DNA from: Conidiobolus incongruus B7586
Lineage: Eukaryota; Entomophthoromycota; Entomophthoromycetes; Entomophthorales; Conidiobolaceae
Assembly: GCA_000697335.1 (NCBI GenBank)
Contig: JNEM01009725.1
Location: 1-22,132, forward strand
Reading direction: 5' to 3'
DNA length: 22,132 nt
This document shows, one piece after another, positions 1 through 12,075 of this stretch. Under the pieces are notes generated by a model. It made no database searches. It saw only the letters and a program-made list of their open reading frames with translations, and was not told the DNA's origin. The position numbers and the translations under genes are program-made. Every line of letters begins with the position of its first letter. Within the stretch, counting starts at the first letter, position 1.

Positions 1-745
1 ATATATTATTATAATATATAATTGTTTTTAGTTCTTGAATATAAATTATTTAAAAATAAATTTTATATTTTTTATAAAATATAGCTTCTAATTAGCATTT
101 TTAATATAAATTAAAGATATTATCTATTTTATATAAAATTTAAAAAACATAAAATACTAACACTATAGTAATGTTTTAAATAAATATAATAATAAAAAGT
201 GTCTATATTTAATATAATCATTATATTAACTTGTATAATTTTAGTTATTTTGGTTAATTAAAAAACATACTTATAAGAAAATAATTCCTACAAATAAATT
301 TACTAAATTCATAAAATATAAAATTATTGACTTTAATACAAAAAATTGTTTTTTAAGCGTTAAAAGTATAACCAAATGTTATTAATAATACAAAAGAGTA
401 TTAATTTTATATTATTTGATAATTTTTATATATTATATAATAGTTATTATATTCAGTTTGAAAAAAGTCCCATTATTTAAAATTTAGAGTAATGATATAT
501 TATTGATAAAAATTGTGAATATTATGTTTACTATCAACATTGAAACTGACCTTAATTACTTCAATTGTTTATATGAATATTTTATTAATAGTTTTGTGCT
601 GTAATAATCAAATGAGATAAAATTTAATAATGAAAAATCATTGAAAAACTATAACAGTAGATTAATAAATATGCTAATAAACATTGTAAACTAATTATTA
701 AATTGAAAACTTTAATTTTTAAATTAAATTTTTGTGGGAGTTAAA
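1..745. other. AT-rich spacer, no gene seen
   Basis: This stretch is extremely A/T rich with stops in all frames every few codons. I see no tRNA-like boxes, repeat array or coding segment. The last part is the 3' flank of the minus-strand MICOS gene and would hold its 3' UTR. Confidence 0.7.
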
Positions 746-1702
746 TTATTTTTCAGAAGCTCTTTGTAAAATGTTACGAACACCAGGTTTGTCGCGAGTA
801 GTGTACATAGCTTCAACTTCTTCAATTTTTCTTTCGGTTTCATTCTTAACTTGGTTTACGGTTTGATCGATCTTCTTGCTCTCATCTTTAACTTGAGTTA
901 AGGTTTGATCAACCTTCTTGTCGCTTTCAATCAATAATTTTTCAGCTTTGGCCTCGGCTTCTTGGGCGATGGTGGATACCTTTTCTACAGCTTTGGTGGG
1001 TGCAGTGGAAAGGTTGTTGAGAGCATCCAAGTTGATTTTGTGCTTGTTGTCCAAATAAAATTGATATGCCTTATTGTGGATATTGTTGGTAGTACCGGGT
1101 AAGAAATAGAGGGCAGCGGCATCGGTGAAAATGATGGGAGATAAGAATCTCAAGAGAATATTTCCTAAAAAGATTCTATTTTAACATCTGATTCAAATAT
1201 AAAAAATAAATCAAATTACTGTTTCTAGCAAAGATAAAACCAGATAAACCAATAACACCAACATATAAAGCACCAGGTAATAATTTTTCTTCTTTGGGGA
1301 CGATTTCTTTAACAGTTTCTAAAAAAAATATAAAATTAATATTTTTTTTAAAAAAAATTAAATGAATTAATTTTTGAGGATTACTTTCAACTTTCTTTTC
1401 AGCACTTATCCAGGTATTAACATATTCTTTAAGTTTATTCTAAAAAATTGAACTAGATTAATACACAAAATAAAAAAAGTGATCATAATAATTTACATTA
1501 GCTTGTTCCAAATTTTTATTGATTTCCAATCTAGTTTCACGGAACCAATTTTCTACTCTAGTAGGTTCAGTTTCAAGATAAACTACTTGAGCTACTTCGT
1601 TATCATAAATACTAGGCTAATAAAGGTCTTTAAAATCCATTATTATATTTTGTTCAAATTATGAATTACTTTAGTATTAGGTTTGTTAGATTGATCACTC
1701 AT
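746..1702 (-). CDS. MICOS complex subunit MIC26/MIC27 (apolipoprotein O-like), five exons
   Basis: Predicted 241-aa protein of the ApoO/MIC26-MIC27 family, which sits in the mitochondrial inner membrane at crista junctions. Exons on the minus strand: 1702-1670, 1616-1497, 1439-1385, 1318-1220, 1164-746; the four introns (53-66 nt) all have GT-AG ends and splice in frame. After a hydrophilic N-terminus, residues 84-99 (LPGALYVGVIGLSGFI) and about 109-125 (RFLSPIIFTDAAALYFLPG) form the paired glycine-rich hydrophobic segments typical of the family, separated by a short basic ARNRN turn. Residues about 160-225 are a charged, heptad-like helix with a near repeat (KKVDQTLTQVKDE / KKIDQTVNQVKNE). 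No clear cleavable presequence is visible. The first in-frame ATG (A at -3) is taken as the start. MIC26 and MIC27 cannot be told apart here. The family call rests on recognition of the membrane block, not on a search. Confidence 0.82.
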
Positions 1703-2055
1703 ATTAATATAATTTGATTTTTTGATTATGATGAAATAATCATTTAATAATATAAAAAACCATTAATGAAAATAATTGGAATATAAAAATTATGGGAACT
1801 AATTAGAAAAATATTTTAAAATCAGATTATTGATAGAAAAAAATGGGGAAAAAATGTGAAGGAAAGAGATAGAATAAGATAAAAAGTTATATTAGATAAA
1901 GTAAGAGTTATTAAAAAAATAAAAGAGTTATAATAATGAGATTAATTATAAAAATATTAGATGTAGATGAGTGATATAATTAAATATCAAACTAGAAAAT
2001 TTGGTTAAATAATGATGCAGTTAGTGAAATAAATATTTTAAATGACCATTACTAA
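1703..2055. other. Spacer between MIC26/27 and tRNA-Arg
   Basis: AT-rich sequence, purine-rich on the plus strand around 1840-1930. It must hold the promoter of the minus-strand MICOS gene, but I recognise no specific site and no coding segment. Confidence 0.6.
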
Positions 2056-2128
2056 GGTTCCATGGCCAAATGGATAAGGCGCTTGACTACGGATCAAGAG
2101 ATTCCAGGTTCGATCCCTGGTGGAATCG
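2056..2128 (+). tRNA. tRNA-Arg (anticodon ACG)
   Basis: A 73-nt cloverleaf without intron. The acceptor stem pairs GGTTCCA (2056-2062) with TGGAATC (2121-2127), with one G-T pair; the discriminator base is G2128. The anticodon stem CTTGA/TCAAG encloses the loop CTACGGA, giving anticodon ACG, normally edited to ICG to read CGU/CGC/CGA. The T arm is CCAGG-TTCGATC-CCTGG. The internal RNA polymerase III A box (TGGCCAAATGG, 2063-2073) and B box (GGTTCGATCC, 2108-2117) are intact. CCA is not encoded, as expected in a eukaryote. Confidence 0.96.
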
Positions 2129-2137
2129 TCCTATACA

Positions 2138-2142
2138 TTTTT
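2138..2142 (+). terminator. RNA polymerase III terminator of tRNA-Arg
   Basis: A run of five T residues ten bases past the tRNA 3' end, the usual spacing and form of a Pol III stop. Confidence 0.75.
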
Positions 2143-3157
2143 GTATATTTACTTTTCAATTTTAACTCCTTTCTTGGTGAATTTAGCAATTTTAAACTTT
2201 TTATGAATTTTTAATACCTAAAGTTTTTGATTATCAAATATTCTATCTTAATTTGAGCACTTTGACAAACAATTTTCTTCCTTGTATTTTTTGATATAGT
2301 AAAACCCATTTTTACTGAGATATATTTTGGCACAATAATCAATTAGATTAATTCATATCCTTTGTCATATAATAATAATAATAATAATAAATGTTTTCAA
2401 ATTAATTTAAGATTTTCAAAATTTTTTCTATAATTTCTGTAAAAAAAGAAACTCAATAAATTGTTTTGAAATTATAATTTCATCTATTTAGTTATATATA
2501 TATTTTTCACTTATTGAATGATTAATCCAAAAATAAAAATTGATAAATATAGTCCCCAGTATATTAAAGGTTGAAATTAATTTTATAACTAATTCTCAAT
2601 ACAGTCCAAATTGAATAGTTTTTATCAAAGATAATATTTATTTAATAATTAATTGATTCGTTTATATGATATTTATCAATTATAATTAATATGAGTTAAA
2701 AATTAAATTTTTATTTTTCAAATTAATTTTTAATGGGTTCATATGAAATTGTTTTGTAATTAATTATTATAATGAAATATTCTATTAAAGAGGTATTCGA
2801 ATGAAAATTGACAAGATTTTATATTATGATTATACAGTTAAAATTTTAATCAACTCAGTTCAATATCTGAATTATGATGAAATATATAGTTAAATTCCCT
2901 TCATATAAATAAGCAGAAGATTAGCAATATTTAACTCTAATATTTCAATGGAACTTTTTTAAAAAATTTGAGTGTAATATAAATAAAGGTTAACGTCCCA
3001 TAAATTGTAAAACAAAAATAAATCATACCAGATTCAAGTCACCTCAATCAAAATCATCATACAAACAAAAAAAATTCCAAATTAATCATAATTATTATCA
3101 CTATTATAAATTCAAATAAAAAAATTAAATTACAAGTACTTTCAATTCTATTAAACA
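2143..3157. other. Spacer upstream of the AP-5 beta-like gene
   Basis: AT-rich spacer of about 1 kb. The part at 2155-2345 is less extreme in composition and has short open segments on the minus strand, but no convincing gene model. A trinucleotide run lies at 2369-2390. The final 150 bases are the promoter and 5' leader of the gene starting at 3158; no specific factor site is recognised. Confidence 0.5.
2369..2390. repeat. AAT trinucleotide microsatellite
   Basis: About seven uninterrupted AAT/ATA units in the spacer. It is a simple repeat likely to vary in length between strains. Confidence 0.9.
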
Positions 3158-5937
3158 ATGGCACAACAAGAAATGATCAAACTTTCACATTATCTCAAGT
3201 ATGAACCCTTCCCTGAAAAGATTATTCACCAATTGAAAGATTCGGAAAGCCCTCAAAAATGGAATTTCAGTAGAGAATTGGAATGGCTGCAAGCTATTAT
3301 TAACCTCATAGAATTTGGGGCTGATCCCGAGCCAGTTTTAGATCAAGTGATTCAAGTATGTCATAATTTTATGGGTTTAATTGTAACTAATCTTTGCGTA
3401 GTTGATAGATTGTCCAGATCCCGAAGTTTTAAATTTGGTTTATTCCATATTGAATCATGTAGCAAATACTCAACCCGATCTAAGTTTGTTAGCAGTTAAC
3501 AAAGTATTAACATATTCGTCACCTTCAAACTCTGCAATGACTTATCATATGAATTTAGCTTTGAAATTTCTAAGTATTATATGGTAATTATCCTATTCAA
3601 TTTGATTGAAGTTTTTGATTAATTTTTAAATAGTAACAAAATAGATCCTCCAACAATGGTTAAAGATTGCTTTAACGAAATACGATATCATTCCAATCCG
3701 GAAATTAGAAAACATTACTTTTTAGCAATGTATAATACTTTAAAATTGGGAAAATTTAGGGATTCAAAGAGATGTAAATTTAATTATAAAAATCAAATTA
3801 ACATTTAATTAATTTGAATATAGTAGAAGCTTTCACCTGTGAACTTTTACAACTATTTAACACTTCTGAAAACTCGTCACTCGTCCAATATACAATCCCT
3901 ATATTAATACAATTAATTGATCAAAAACTGATTCAAATTCAATTGAATGATTTGAATTTTATTGAGTTTATGCTATTGAATTTAAGATTTTCAGAATTGG
4001 AATTGCAACAAAATTGGAATCAATTGCTATTACATTGCTGGAATAATTTGGAATTGGAAGATACTACATGGCTATTGGTAATTTGATAAATACACATTGA
4101 TAATTAACTTAACTAATTATTGAATAGTTAAGATTAGAAGATTTAATATCAAGTTTTTACTTACAAATTAATCGTAATCCAACCCCTCAATTATTTTTAA
4201 TGGTATCGAATCTTTACCTGTTAGCTCATAATATTATCAAGGACGAGTCGGATGATAGAGACTTATGGAAAAGATTTTTAATCAGAAACAAATGTAAATT
4301 CATTAACCATTATTTAATATTGAACTAATATTTGATTAGCTAAATTATTAAAATTCTTAAGTATACCTTTGGATACTCATACACAATTCAAAATCTTAAA
4401 AAATTTTGAAATAATTTTCGAAAAAGATTATGCAGTGTTTGTGGAAGATTATTCAATTTTATTTAGCAAGTAATTGACTCTTTGATTGAATATTGATTGG
4501 ATCTAATATTGATTTAGAGAGAGTACAGATGCTAAAATTTTACAAATTCAATTGAAAATGCTAGTGAAATTAATTAGGGATAGTAATTTTATGACTATTT
4601 TTGAATATATTTGGTATATTCAACAATATGTATTATAAATATTTGTTAATTATTGTATTTTAGTTCTATTTATCCTCATTGTGATATTGCAATTGAAGAA
4701 ATTATTAGTATTATGGTTACAATTGCAAAGGGTTCAGAACATCAATTTACCACTTTACTCAACCATCTCCTATTGCAGATTGAGTCAAGTGTTTCCAAAT
4801 CGGAATCGAATTCACTTACCAAAGACCCTCTCTTCTCCCTCCACCTCATCATTTTATCCAAGCTCTACTCTATCAACAAACCTCTCATTAACCACAATAT
4901 CATGGAGACCATTATCTTAAATTGTTGTACCGCGGAATGGGACAAACTAACACCTCAAGGCATTCAAGCTACTTTGGATTTGATAGGTTGGTACGGAACA
5001 GACAATCCCAGTATTCTTAACAAATTAGAATCTGTACTTAGCAGTATTCAAATCGAATCAGATTATGGCGAATGTCCTTTAGAAAGTTTTGTATTTTGCG
5101 TAATTTCATTAACTTATCGCTTTCCTAGTTATTATCAAGCACTTTTATTTAAAACGACGCAGTGGGCAGCTTTGAGACATCCCAACTGGAAGATTCGGAC
5201 TAGCTACAAACCCATCTTCACAAAACTATTCCCCAAGCAGAGTTCCGATCTGAATCATAGTGGCTTATGCACATTAGCCGATATCGAACCCGACAAATTA
5301 AATTCCAATATCTTAGACAAGTATCGTAACATCAACAAAGACAAATCTAAGGGATCAAAAGCTCGCGAATCCAAAATCCTCCGGATTTCGTTCGAATTAA
5401 ACTTTAGCGATCTCTTTGAATTGGATCCCATCGTTTACTCTATGACTCGAAAGGAATTTGACTATTTGTGGTCTTCTTACAATACCAGGTAAATGATATC
5501 ATTCACGCATTTATAACATTACTTATATTGGAATAGCATAAGACGACCTATTCCCAATCTCAAACTAAACTCAATTACCAATCCCACTAACGCTCGGGAA
5601 GATATTGAATCCCAATTCCACAATTTTTCAATATTTACGTTAGATTTTGAAATTTTAAATGATTCTGAATATCGTTGGAAAGGATATACCTTCGAGGTGA
5701 TTAAAATTCATTATTAGTTAATTAATAATATATTAAACTAGTATTTTATAGAAAAAACGACAAACTCTAATCCTATTAAGTATACAACCCTTACCCAAAT
5801 CCAATTCCCAAGACAATGAAAAGGTTCGAGATGTATTGTTAACTATCAAATCAAGTTCTCATCCAATTGCCACCAGTTTAATTCATTGGGTCTTAAGGCC
5901 TTTTGAAATCTGGAAATTTTATTCTAAAAATCATTAA
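3158..5937 (+). CDS. Putative AP-5 adaptor complex subunit beta-like protein, ten exons
   Basis: Predicted 778 aa. Exons: 3158-3355, 3402-3583, 3634-3773, 3824-4077, 4128-4293, 4340-4469, 4518-4613, 4664-5488, 5537-5696, 5752-5937; the nine introns are 46-55 nt and every junction keeps frame. Residues 1 to about 580 are leucine-rich alpha-solenoid. The C-terminal 140 residues look like a beta-rich appendage: NFSDLF (635-640), then FDYLW (654-658), and near the end VLLTIK followed by HWVLRPFE. As I recall, human AP5B1 (878 aa) ends with the same order of elements (FADLF, FEELW, KLLLRLE, DDWAVLP). AP-5 acts on late endosomes and lysosomes; the beta subunit is one of its two large chains. The classical beta-adaptin motifs of AP-1 to AP-4 are absent. 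No partner subunit is in the window. It could instead be an unrelated HEAT protein; the gene model is firmer than the name. Confidence 0.55.
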
Positions 5938-7039
5938 TTATTTGTTTTTATTAAAAATTAGTTTAATATCTTAAAATCAATTTGAATCTTTAAAAAATGA
6001 TACAATTGTCAAAAAACTATTTAAATTCATATTGAATATGTTTTTTATTTTATTAATTCAATTTTTTACTTTGTGATTTGAATAAATTAAATTACAATCA
6101 AATTCATCTCAATTAATATTCAATTTTAATTTTTTTTAAAAAAACATGATGATTGAAAGATGATCTGTTTCAATATTTAGAAAACTCTATTCTTATTAGA
6201 TTATTCAATATGTTACTCGTGTTTAAACCTCAAAATTATATCTATTAAATTTAATTCTATCACAATTAAACTGTATTATTTCAAATTAACTATTAAAAAT
6301 TAATGATATTTTTATATAATTTATAATATTTAATATGATTTTATTTATTTTTATATAATCTCTTATTTATCTAATGAAGCTTAAATATAAAATTTTAATT
6401 GATATTATGAATGATTAAAAAAATTATGAAATATCTGTATTTTCCAAACCAAAATAATTTCAAGGGATTATATTATATTATATTCTTGAAATTATATAAA
6501 AAATATATCCACCAATTGATATCTTTTAATATATTCAGCATATTATAATTGGTAAAGCTATGTTGTTTGAAGTTTAGATTTTTTTTTGTATTAATTATAT
6601 TCAATACTTTGGTATATAATGAATGAGAAATATTGATATAAATGTATCAAACTTTAGTTATTTATAATATCCTTAAATTGATTGAATATATAGTTTTTTC
6701 ACATAATTTTGATTAATTTACAAATTATTGGAGATTCCAATTTAAGAATTGAGCTAACAAAATAGTACAAAATTCTAGACAATTAAAATGTAAAATTAAT
6801 GCTCAAAATTGATTACAATATAATTAACGAGTGTAGTATCCGGAATTAACAGAAAAATGGTGTATTAAATGTAAAATTATATTAAATTTAATGTATTTAT
6901 TTAAAATTATATAGTTAGCGTGTTAACTATAACAGATTTTGAAAAAATTTATTTTTTTCTTATAAAAATGAAAATATAATTTATTTGATGAATTAAACAA
7001 AAGATATTCTAAACGAAATATTTATATATATGTGATCTA
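5938..7039. other. Convergent 3' spacer between AP-5 beta-like and TSR1
   Basis: An AT-rich stretch of 1.1 kb between two genes that point at each other, so it should hold both polyadenylation regions. I see no coding segment or RNA gene. A short hairpin lies at 6910-6931. Confidence 0.6.
6910..6931. repeat. Short inverted repeat 3' of TSR1
   Basis: TATAGTTA (6910-6917) and TAACTATA (6924-6931) form an 8-bp stem around GCGTGT, about 110 bases past the TSR1 stop. It may be chance in AT-rich DNA or lie within the TSR1 3' UTR. Confidence 0.4.
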
Positions 7040-9662
7040 TTAATCAAAGTCCATACCGTGACCCTCTTTGGAGGTTTGCGACTCTTGAGGTACGTAGTCG
7101 TAGTTGGGACGAACGAACATTTCCGTAGTCCATTTGGGGAACACGCGCTTGTAGAGGGACATACATACCGTATCGTGCTGCTTGGGCAAATCGTTGAAAA
7201 TACATTTCATATAGCCGTGTGTACCCAAACTCTCTTTGATGTGACCGATTTTGCCGTGCTTGGTATGCAATTGGATGGGCTTAAACCAGTCGATATCTTC
7301 GGGATTGAAAAACATGTAACGTACGACGGCGGATTTTTTATGCACTTTGAAGGGATGACCTGTTAAAATAATGCGTTTGGCTATAATTCTAGTGGTGTCG
7401 TGGTCTAAGAAACTACCCATCGCGACTATTTGAGGGTGGAATAAATTGGTATGGTTTTCTTTGAAGACAATGACGGGTGCTGAAGTAAAAGTAACTGGGC
7501 CGTAGAGGGACATGACAGCGGCTTGATGATTTTCGAAGTATCTTTGGAATTTGTATACGTTATTTGTCTTACCCTTGTGATGATGTTCGGAGAAGATAGG
7601 TTGGATGCGGAATCTGCGGAATCCGAATTGGAGAATGAGAGGTTCCTTGGAACGAACGGGCTCAGTATATTCGGTATATTTATTAACAGCAAAATTAAGT
7701 AAAGTAATCTTATTTTCGTGAGGGAGTAAACCAAACACAATGAAGGGACGTTCAGGATGGTACAAGTGACCATTAGCATTATTTACGTCCTTAATATGGA
7801 TAGTAATGTAGGTACCTTCCTCAATCCCACCTTCATTAGCTTGACTGAGAATTCTCTTCTTAGTTCTAGCAAAGTTTTGGAATTGAAAAATACGAGAATA
7901 ATCTTGAGGTAAGTTTTCATAGGGATCCCAAGGAGAAGTTCTCATACTCAACATACCACGATATTTCTGAAAACGGATTCTAGCGGGAACATTGAGAGGT
8001 GTGTCAACTTCGTCAGGGAACTCCAATTGTTCTTTTCTTTCAGCTTCACGCTGTCTCTTATACTCTTCAAATTGTCTCATTTCTTCCTCTTCATCTAAGG
8101 CATCGAAAGGAGCAACAGATTTGGCATCTTCGTTCATATCAATTTCTTCGTATTCTTCGGGTTGATCATGCTCATAGATAACTTCTTCCTCTTCTTCGTC
8201 ATCAACATCCATATTCTCATCATCACCATCATCCTCACCATCCTCGTCATCGACAATCCAAGCGGCTTGGTAGGATGAGGTACCCTTAGGAACTCTGACC
8301 TTCTTAGATTGGTTTTGAGAGTTTTTAAAAGCATTTTCAGCTTCTAATAATTCTTCTTGGGTGGGCCAAGTTTGTTCCCCTTCCATCATATCGGGTTCAT
8401 TGCTTGAGATCAAAGATTCTTGTAATTCAGGATCAGGTACAGCCAATAATCTCATATTATTAGAATCAGTCATTTGTTCATCCATATTACTATGTTGACG
8501 AGCAAAAGGATGATCAGCTTTTTCAACCTTTACAATTTGATAGTCACCAAAATTGGGAATATGAACCAATCTATTGACATTTAAATTAGCACCACGAAGG
8601 AAACCTGTAACTTTAAGGGTTCCAGCACCGGGTTGATCTTGATTGGGGACAAATTCGACTTTATCGCTTAAAATGTAGGGATGACCTTCTCTCCAAGGCA
8701 TTGCTTTGGGAACTTGACTAACCATCGATCTAAGAGTAGTTAAGCACTCCTAAATTAATGATTTAATAATACAACTAAAACTATTATTACTCAAGTAAAT
8801 ACCATATTGTTGTCCATTTCCAAAATCTTATCCTGTTCAGGGAAAAAGAAGTTAACAAAACTACTCAAACTCTTCTTAATATCGGGTCTTCTCTTTAAAG
8901 GTTCGCGATCTAAATGTTGGACAAAATTGAAAACTGTGGGAGCACCCTGTGATTGAACACAAGAAATGGTAGTTTCACCAAGAGCATCAACTTCAACCTG
9001 AGCAGACAACAAGAAGACGACATAGTCGGCAACTTTACAAGCATCCATAACATCATAGATATCTCTGGTGAGTAATACTAATTGGAGACGTTGCTTGAGT
9101 TGAGGTGCACTAATCAAAAACATTAATCACTCTTTTAATTATTTATATAGTATAATTATTACCTTAAAATGATTTTATTCCCTTGAATTTCGAAAGGTTG
9201 ATTAACCGATTCAGCTAACTTTTGGGCTAAATCTACAACACTGACATCAGGACAGAGAGGAACCAAAGCCTATTGAATCAATATTTAACAACCAACAATA
9301 TCAAATTTTGAATATAATTTTATAATTACCACAATTTTAGGAGCACCAAACTTGCCTTCAAATACCTTAGTATTCATTTTCAACTGCTGGTGCTTGAATT
9401 TCATTCCAACCTTAGCAGAATTCTTACGATCGCTCTTATTTAATAATCCATCCTTTTTACCTTGAGCGATAGCTTTACGGTTAACTTTGCCTATTTAACG
9501 TTTAAATTAATTATTTTCAATTTATATATTTTTGATAGTAGAGTTACCCTTATTCTTATCTTTCAAAGCACCTTTCGAGCTATGTTTCGATTTAAATTTT
9601 TTATTACTCTGTTTTAAACTGGACGCCCTATGGTGATGACCAGCATTATTCACTTTTCCCAT
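7040..9662 (-). CDS. TSR1: Ribosome biogenesis protein TSR1, five exons
   Basis: Predicted 799 aa, close to yeast Tsr1 (about 790). TSR1 is a Bms1-related, GTPase-like factor that caps late cytoplasmic pre-40S particles. Exons on the minus strand: 9662-9548, 9490-9330, 9269-9163, 9109-8803, 8749-7040; the four introns (53-60 nt) splice in frame. The N-terminus (MGKVNNAGHHHRASSLKQSN) is the conserved lysine- and histidine-rich tail. Residues about 70-230 form the translation-GTPase-like domain without recognisable nucleotide-binding loops, as expected for TSR1 rather than BMS1. An acidic stretch spans residues 397-438. From about 470 to the end is the conserved C-terminal Bms1/Tsr1 block (YRGMLSMRTSPWDPYENLPQ, then FGFRRFRIQPIFSEH and RYMFFNPEDIDWFKPIQLHT). 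The last exon carries 570 codons in one frame. It is divergent from CND1 across 2.5 kb. Confidence 0.96.
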
Positions 9663-10502
9663 TATTTGAAATAAATTAATTCTAATATATGTATATGATT
9701 CTATTAATTTGTAAAATTATAGTATATATTTTTCAAAAAAAATTATAAATTATAATTTTTTTAAAGTGATTATTTATAAATAAATGGGTGATTAAAATTG
9801 ATCCAAAAAATTAGAAAATATCAAAGTTTATCCTTTTAAATTGAATTTATAGAATTTTTATTTATGGGATTCTAACTCTTTATACTATTGAATTTTAAAA
9901 TTTTGAGGAATTACCAAATATAATCACTTAATTGTAACTCAAATCTTAATCAAAATAGACTTTATTATATAATTTATTAAAAAGATGTATTATTAAGTTT
10001 TTAATTTCATCTTTTAATTATGAATTATTTTGAACAATGTTAAATTCAATCAAATTTGATTTATAAATTTCCAGTTTTGTCAGCTCTACAATATAATTAA
10101 TCTTTAAAGATAAATTGTGAAAGCAACCCCATTTTACTGATTTGATAATTTATTTTCTCTGATATAATGATAATTATTATACAGAATCATCAGCATTAAT
10201 ACATTACATTCTATCAATTTTCTTAATTTGATTCTTCATATTAACTTTCAAAATCACCAAATAAGAATTAATAAAATAATTATTAACGTGTTTACTGGAT
10301 GTTGGATAATTGTTTTTGGATTAAAGGGTTTTTACCTAGATATTAAGACATAAATAATTTTGATCTATTAATTTATATTATATCCTAAAACCTTATTATA
10401 TAAAACATATAAAAATTGATAGTCTACTTGGCTTTTTACTCCTAAATAAGTTTTTTTTGAACCAATATTATTCAGTATTAACATTTTTCGAAAAATACAG
10501 AA

Positions 10503-10548
10503 AATAATAATAATAATAATAATCATTATTATTATTATTATTATTATT
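10503..10548. repeat. Palindromic AAT/ATT microsatellite
   Basis: Seven AAT units (10503-10523) are followed by one C and then eight ATT units (10525-10548). The two halves are reverse complements, so the tract can fold into a hairpin or cruciform with a stem of about 21 bp. Confidence 0.92.
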
Positions 10549-12055
10549 AATTTAAAATTGGTATAATATAATAAATTTTAATTGGATTAAACTTGAGTGA
10601 TCTGATGAATTGCAAAAATAAGAAAACTGGATATAATAAATGAATCTATATATTATAACGTTCTATCCATCAATTCAAATTGTTTTTCGACTCGAATGAA
10701 TTAACTCTTGTAATCTCATCAACATTTATTTAAGTGGATATCATTTTCCTTTATCTTTGAGTGATCATAGCCTTTTGATAATTGCTTCAAATCACTAGAT
10801 ACTCCGATTTTATATTTCCTATTTTTTCTGTTTCGATGAATATTGATTGTATTGAAACTATTTGAGTATTTTTCTCGTGATCGTTCTGAAACCGTGACCC
10901 TATCCTTGAATTGATTTTGGCAATATTTAAATATATATCTATTTGGTACCTTTAGCTTGTAATAGCGCATCATGTTTCATGGATTAAAATTTAGAAAACA
11001 TCAAAAACATATTTTAAATATTCATCTTTTCACAAAGTCAAATATGGTGGTATTTTTTCAATTGGTTTCGATATTTCAAATATTGCATAGTTTATCATCA
11101 ATATACAATATAGTTTTGATTATAATTGTGTACATTTTAAATTTTTGTATAAATTCAAAGTCGATTTTTTAGATTTTTTACTTTTAAGAGGATATTTTTG
11201 CGCTCAAAAGGCCTATAGCCTAGCTGGGATAGTTTGAAGTATAGGTTAAGGTTAGTCAATTCGTCATATTTAATAAAAAATAGTTTTTTATAGTCGAAAA
11301 TCAGAGTATTTTGGGCAGAATTTACAATGTTTCTAGTGCTTCAATGATATAAATCATGCATAATAGGTATATACATGTGAAATATCTCTGCTAAGATAAC
11401 CTATTATTTCAAGTTTTTATATGTTGAATTCAATTTTCTTATCACCATTATATTTTTTTTGCAAATTAATTAGACGAGAACTGACTTGAATTTGAGTCGA
11501 TAAACCTTGGGAACACTTGATATTGGATCAAGTTTTCTATCAGTTATTTGATTATTAATATTGAATCAAATGAATTTACTCAATCTTTCATAATGTTCAT
11601 TTCAGATCCTTATCCATACAGAGACCCTCAATAAGACATCCATATCTTTGTAAAAGCTCATTTGCCGAAAGATTACATTTAATAAATGTAAAATCTTGGA
11701 TAAATTTCTAGTTAAATAAATTATTTAAAAAATCCCCCTAGAAATAATTCATCAAGCTATATATAATTCATAATTAGTTATATGAGGTATTCTAAAGTAA
11801 TATACAATGAAAAATTCAATTTTTTTAAAATGACGATTTTTCCAAATCAAAATTCACTGACACTTTTTATTAAATAAAAGCCTGCATTATTAGACATTAA
11901 AAATAAGTAATATTATTATTTTATACACAAAAATCTGAATAAAAATGTTTGAACATAAAAAACATTAAAATATAAAAATTTATCCGTATAATAGATTATT
12001 TTTAAATTGTGACTTAACAATTTTTGAGTGAGATAAAATGAGTATTATCCCATAA

Positions 12056-12075
12056 GTTCAAATTTCGATTTGAAC
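12056..12075. repeat. Hairpin with TTCG loop upstream of CND1
   Basis: GTTCAAAT (12056-12063) and ATTTGAAC (12068-12075) are perfect reverse complements around TTCG, ending 125 bases before the CND1 start codon. It could be a palindromic regulatory site or lie in the 5' leader. Its function is unknown. Confidence 0.5.

Noticed and set aside
6140-6260. Possible C/D box snoRNA beginning ATGATGA
   Set aside because: A C-like box is present, but no CTGA D box or closing terminal stem is found within a normal snoRNA length.
7058-7366. Plus-strand open frame opposite TSR1
   Set aside because: It is the complement of the conserved TSR1 C-terminal exon, a shadow frame.
10719-10973. 84-codon open frame on the minus strand in the TSR1-CND1 spacer
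   Set aside because: It has low-complexity K/N/R/S composition, no recognisable motif, and no open extension upstream or plausible spliced partner. Chance frames of this size are expected in AT-rich spacers.
11190-11280. tRNA- or SINE-like piece with an A-box-like TAGCCTAGCTGG and a short GGTTAAGGTTAG telomere-like tract
   Set aside because: There is no B box (no GGTTCRA), no foldable cloverleaf and no T-run at the right distance. The telomere-like part is too short to mean anything.
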